Shown here one piece after another: positions 63,490 to 64,000 of a stretch of 64,000 bases of DNA; the stretch's first letter is position 1; each line of letters starts with the position of its first letter. Where the stretch lies: positions 806,001-870,000 of the forward strand of contig CAWHCD010000004.1 in assembly GCA_963828015.1 (NCBI GenBank), given 5' to 3'. Source of the DNA: CAVPUA01 sp963828015 (GTDB taxonomy: Bacteria > Actinomycetota > Actinomycetes > Mycobacteriales > Jatrophihabitantaceae). The position numbers and the translations under genes are program-made. The notes below the pieces were generated by a model. That model was given only the letters and a program-made list of their open reading frames with translations, was not told the origin of the DNA and made no database searches.

Positions 63490-64000
63490 GTGGCGAAGGC
63501 GAAGTTCGAGCGGACCAAGCCGCACGTCAACATCGGCACCATCGGTCACATCGACCACGGGAAGACGACGCTGACAGCGGCCATCTCGCGCACGCTGCAC
63601 GACAAGTGGCCGGCGTTGAACCCGAACACCGAGGCCTTCGACCAGATCGACAAGGCGCCCGAAGAGCGGCTGCGTGGCATCACGATCTCGATCGCGCACA
63701 TCGAGTACCAGACCGAGTCGCGCCACTACGCCCACGTCGACTGCCCCGGCCACGCCGACTACATCAAGAACATGATCACCGGTGCCGCGCAGATGGACGG
63801 CGCGATTCTCGTCGTCGCCGCCACCGACGGTCCGATGCCCCAGACCAAGGAGCACGTGCTGCTCGCCCGCCAGGTCGGTGTGCCCTACATCGTGGTCGCG
63901 CTGAACAAGGCCGACATGGTCGACGACGAGGAGATCCTGGAGCTCGTCGAGCTCGAGGTGCGCGAGCTGCTCAACCAGTACGAGTTCCCGGGCGACGACG
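63490..64000 (+). CDS. tuf: Elongation factor Tu, 3' end beyond window
   Basis: The first 170 residues are present. It starts at GTG 63490 after GAGGGAAAGGG. The motifs seen are [10 protein letters not shown] (P-loop, about residues 19-26), [14 protein letters not shown] (switch I, effector Thr), [36 protein letters not shown] (G3) and [10 protein letters not shown] (G4, NKxD). It delivers aminoacyl-tRNA to the ribosome. Confidence 0.97.
   Translation, partial: MAKAKFERTKPHVNIGTIGHIDHGKTTLTAAISRTLHDKWPALNPNTEAFDQIDKAPEERLRGITISIAHIEYQTESRHYAHVDCPGHADYIKNMITGAAQMDGAILVVAATDGPMPQTKEHVLLARQVGVPYIVVALNKADMVDDEEILELVELEVRELLNQYEFPGDD

Overview
This 64 kb window is chromosomal DNA of a high-GC actinobacterium. 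The evidence is very high GC, frequent GTG and TTG starts, and a ribosomal/RNA polymerase backbone in the usual actinobacterial order: rpmG-hadA-hadB, tRNA-Trp-secE-nusG-rplKA, rplJL-rpoBC-rpsL-rpsG-fusA-tuf. A 14-gene nuo operon is flanked by a geranylgeranyl-reductase-like gene and a polyprenyl synthase. I cannot fix the genus from the sequence alone.

Layout. 1-7.8 kb: a surface-protein cluster with a PstS-like binding protein (5' end outside the window), an Ig-like protein with a WxL-like C-terminal domain, a DUF916-like membrane protein, two further proteins sharing one unnamed domain (one with a Thr/Pro repeat stalk and an LATTG sorting signal), and a PstB-type ATPase. Except for the gene at 4019-4927, these frames are broken by many small indels although the protein similarity runs on across them. 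7.9-13.1 kb: a CBM48-like protein, alditol oxidase, a small helical protein, a cold-shock protein, and an Lrp-type regulator divergent from an MFS exporter. 13.1-31.0 kb: a Rex-like operator, the FAD reductase, nuoA-N and a polyprenyl synthase, together a menaquinone/complex I operon. 31.0-34.0 kb: korAB (2-oxoacid:ferredoxin oxidoreductase) on the minus strand. 34.4-38.8 kb: an unknown acidic protein, cysteine dioxygenase plus rhodanese behind a possible Cys-containing leader peptide, beta-carbonic anhydrase, HtpX, RmlA and YajQ. 38.9-42.6 kb: tRNA-Tyr, -Thr and -Met, rpmG, the HadA/HadB dehydratase pair, a DUF2505 protein, a GNAT protein, an aminotransferase and tRNA-Trp. 42.6-64 kb: the transcription/translation backbone.

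The most interesting accessory element lies inside that backbone, between rplA and rplJ (45.5-50.8 kb). It is a tight four-gene module: a subtilisin-like protease with five PYSGFT repeats and no signal peptide, an ECF-type sigma factor, a small protein with a carboxypeptidase-regulatory-like domain, and a TPR-CHAT (caspase-like) protein. It looks like a cytosolic two-protease signalling unit wired to a dedicated sigma factor.

Sequence quality matters here. Outside the first 7 kb, six genes (the FAD reductase, nuoG, nuoI, hadB, the GNAT gene and the small module gene) each carry one 1-base frameshift, as does pstB near 6.99 kb. I annotate these as full-length genes and flag the likely errors.
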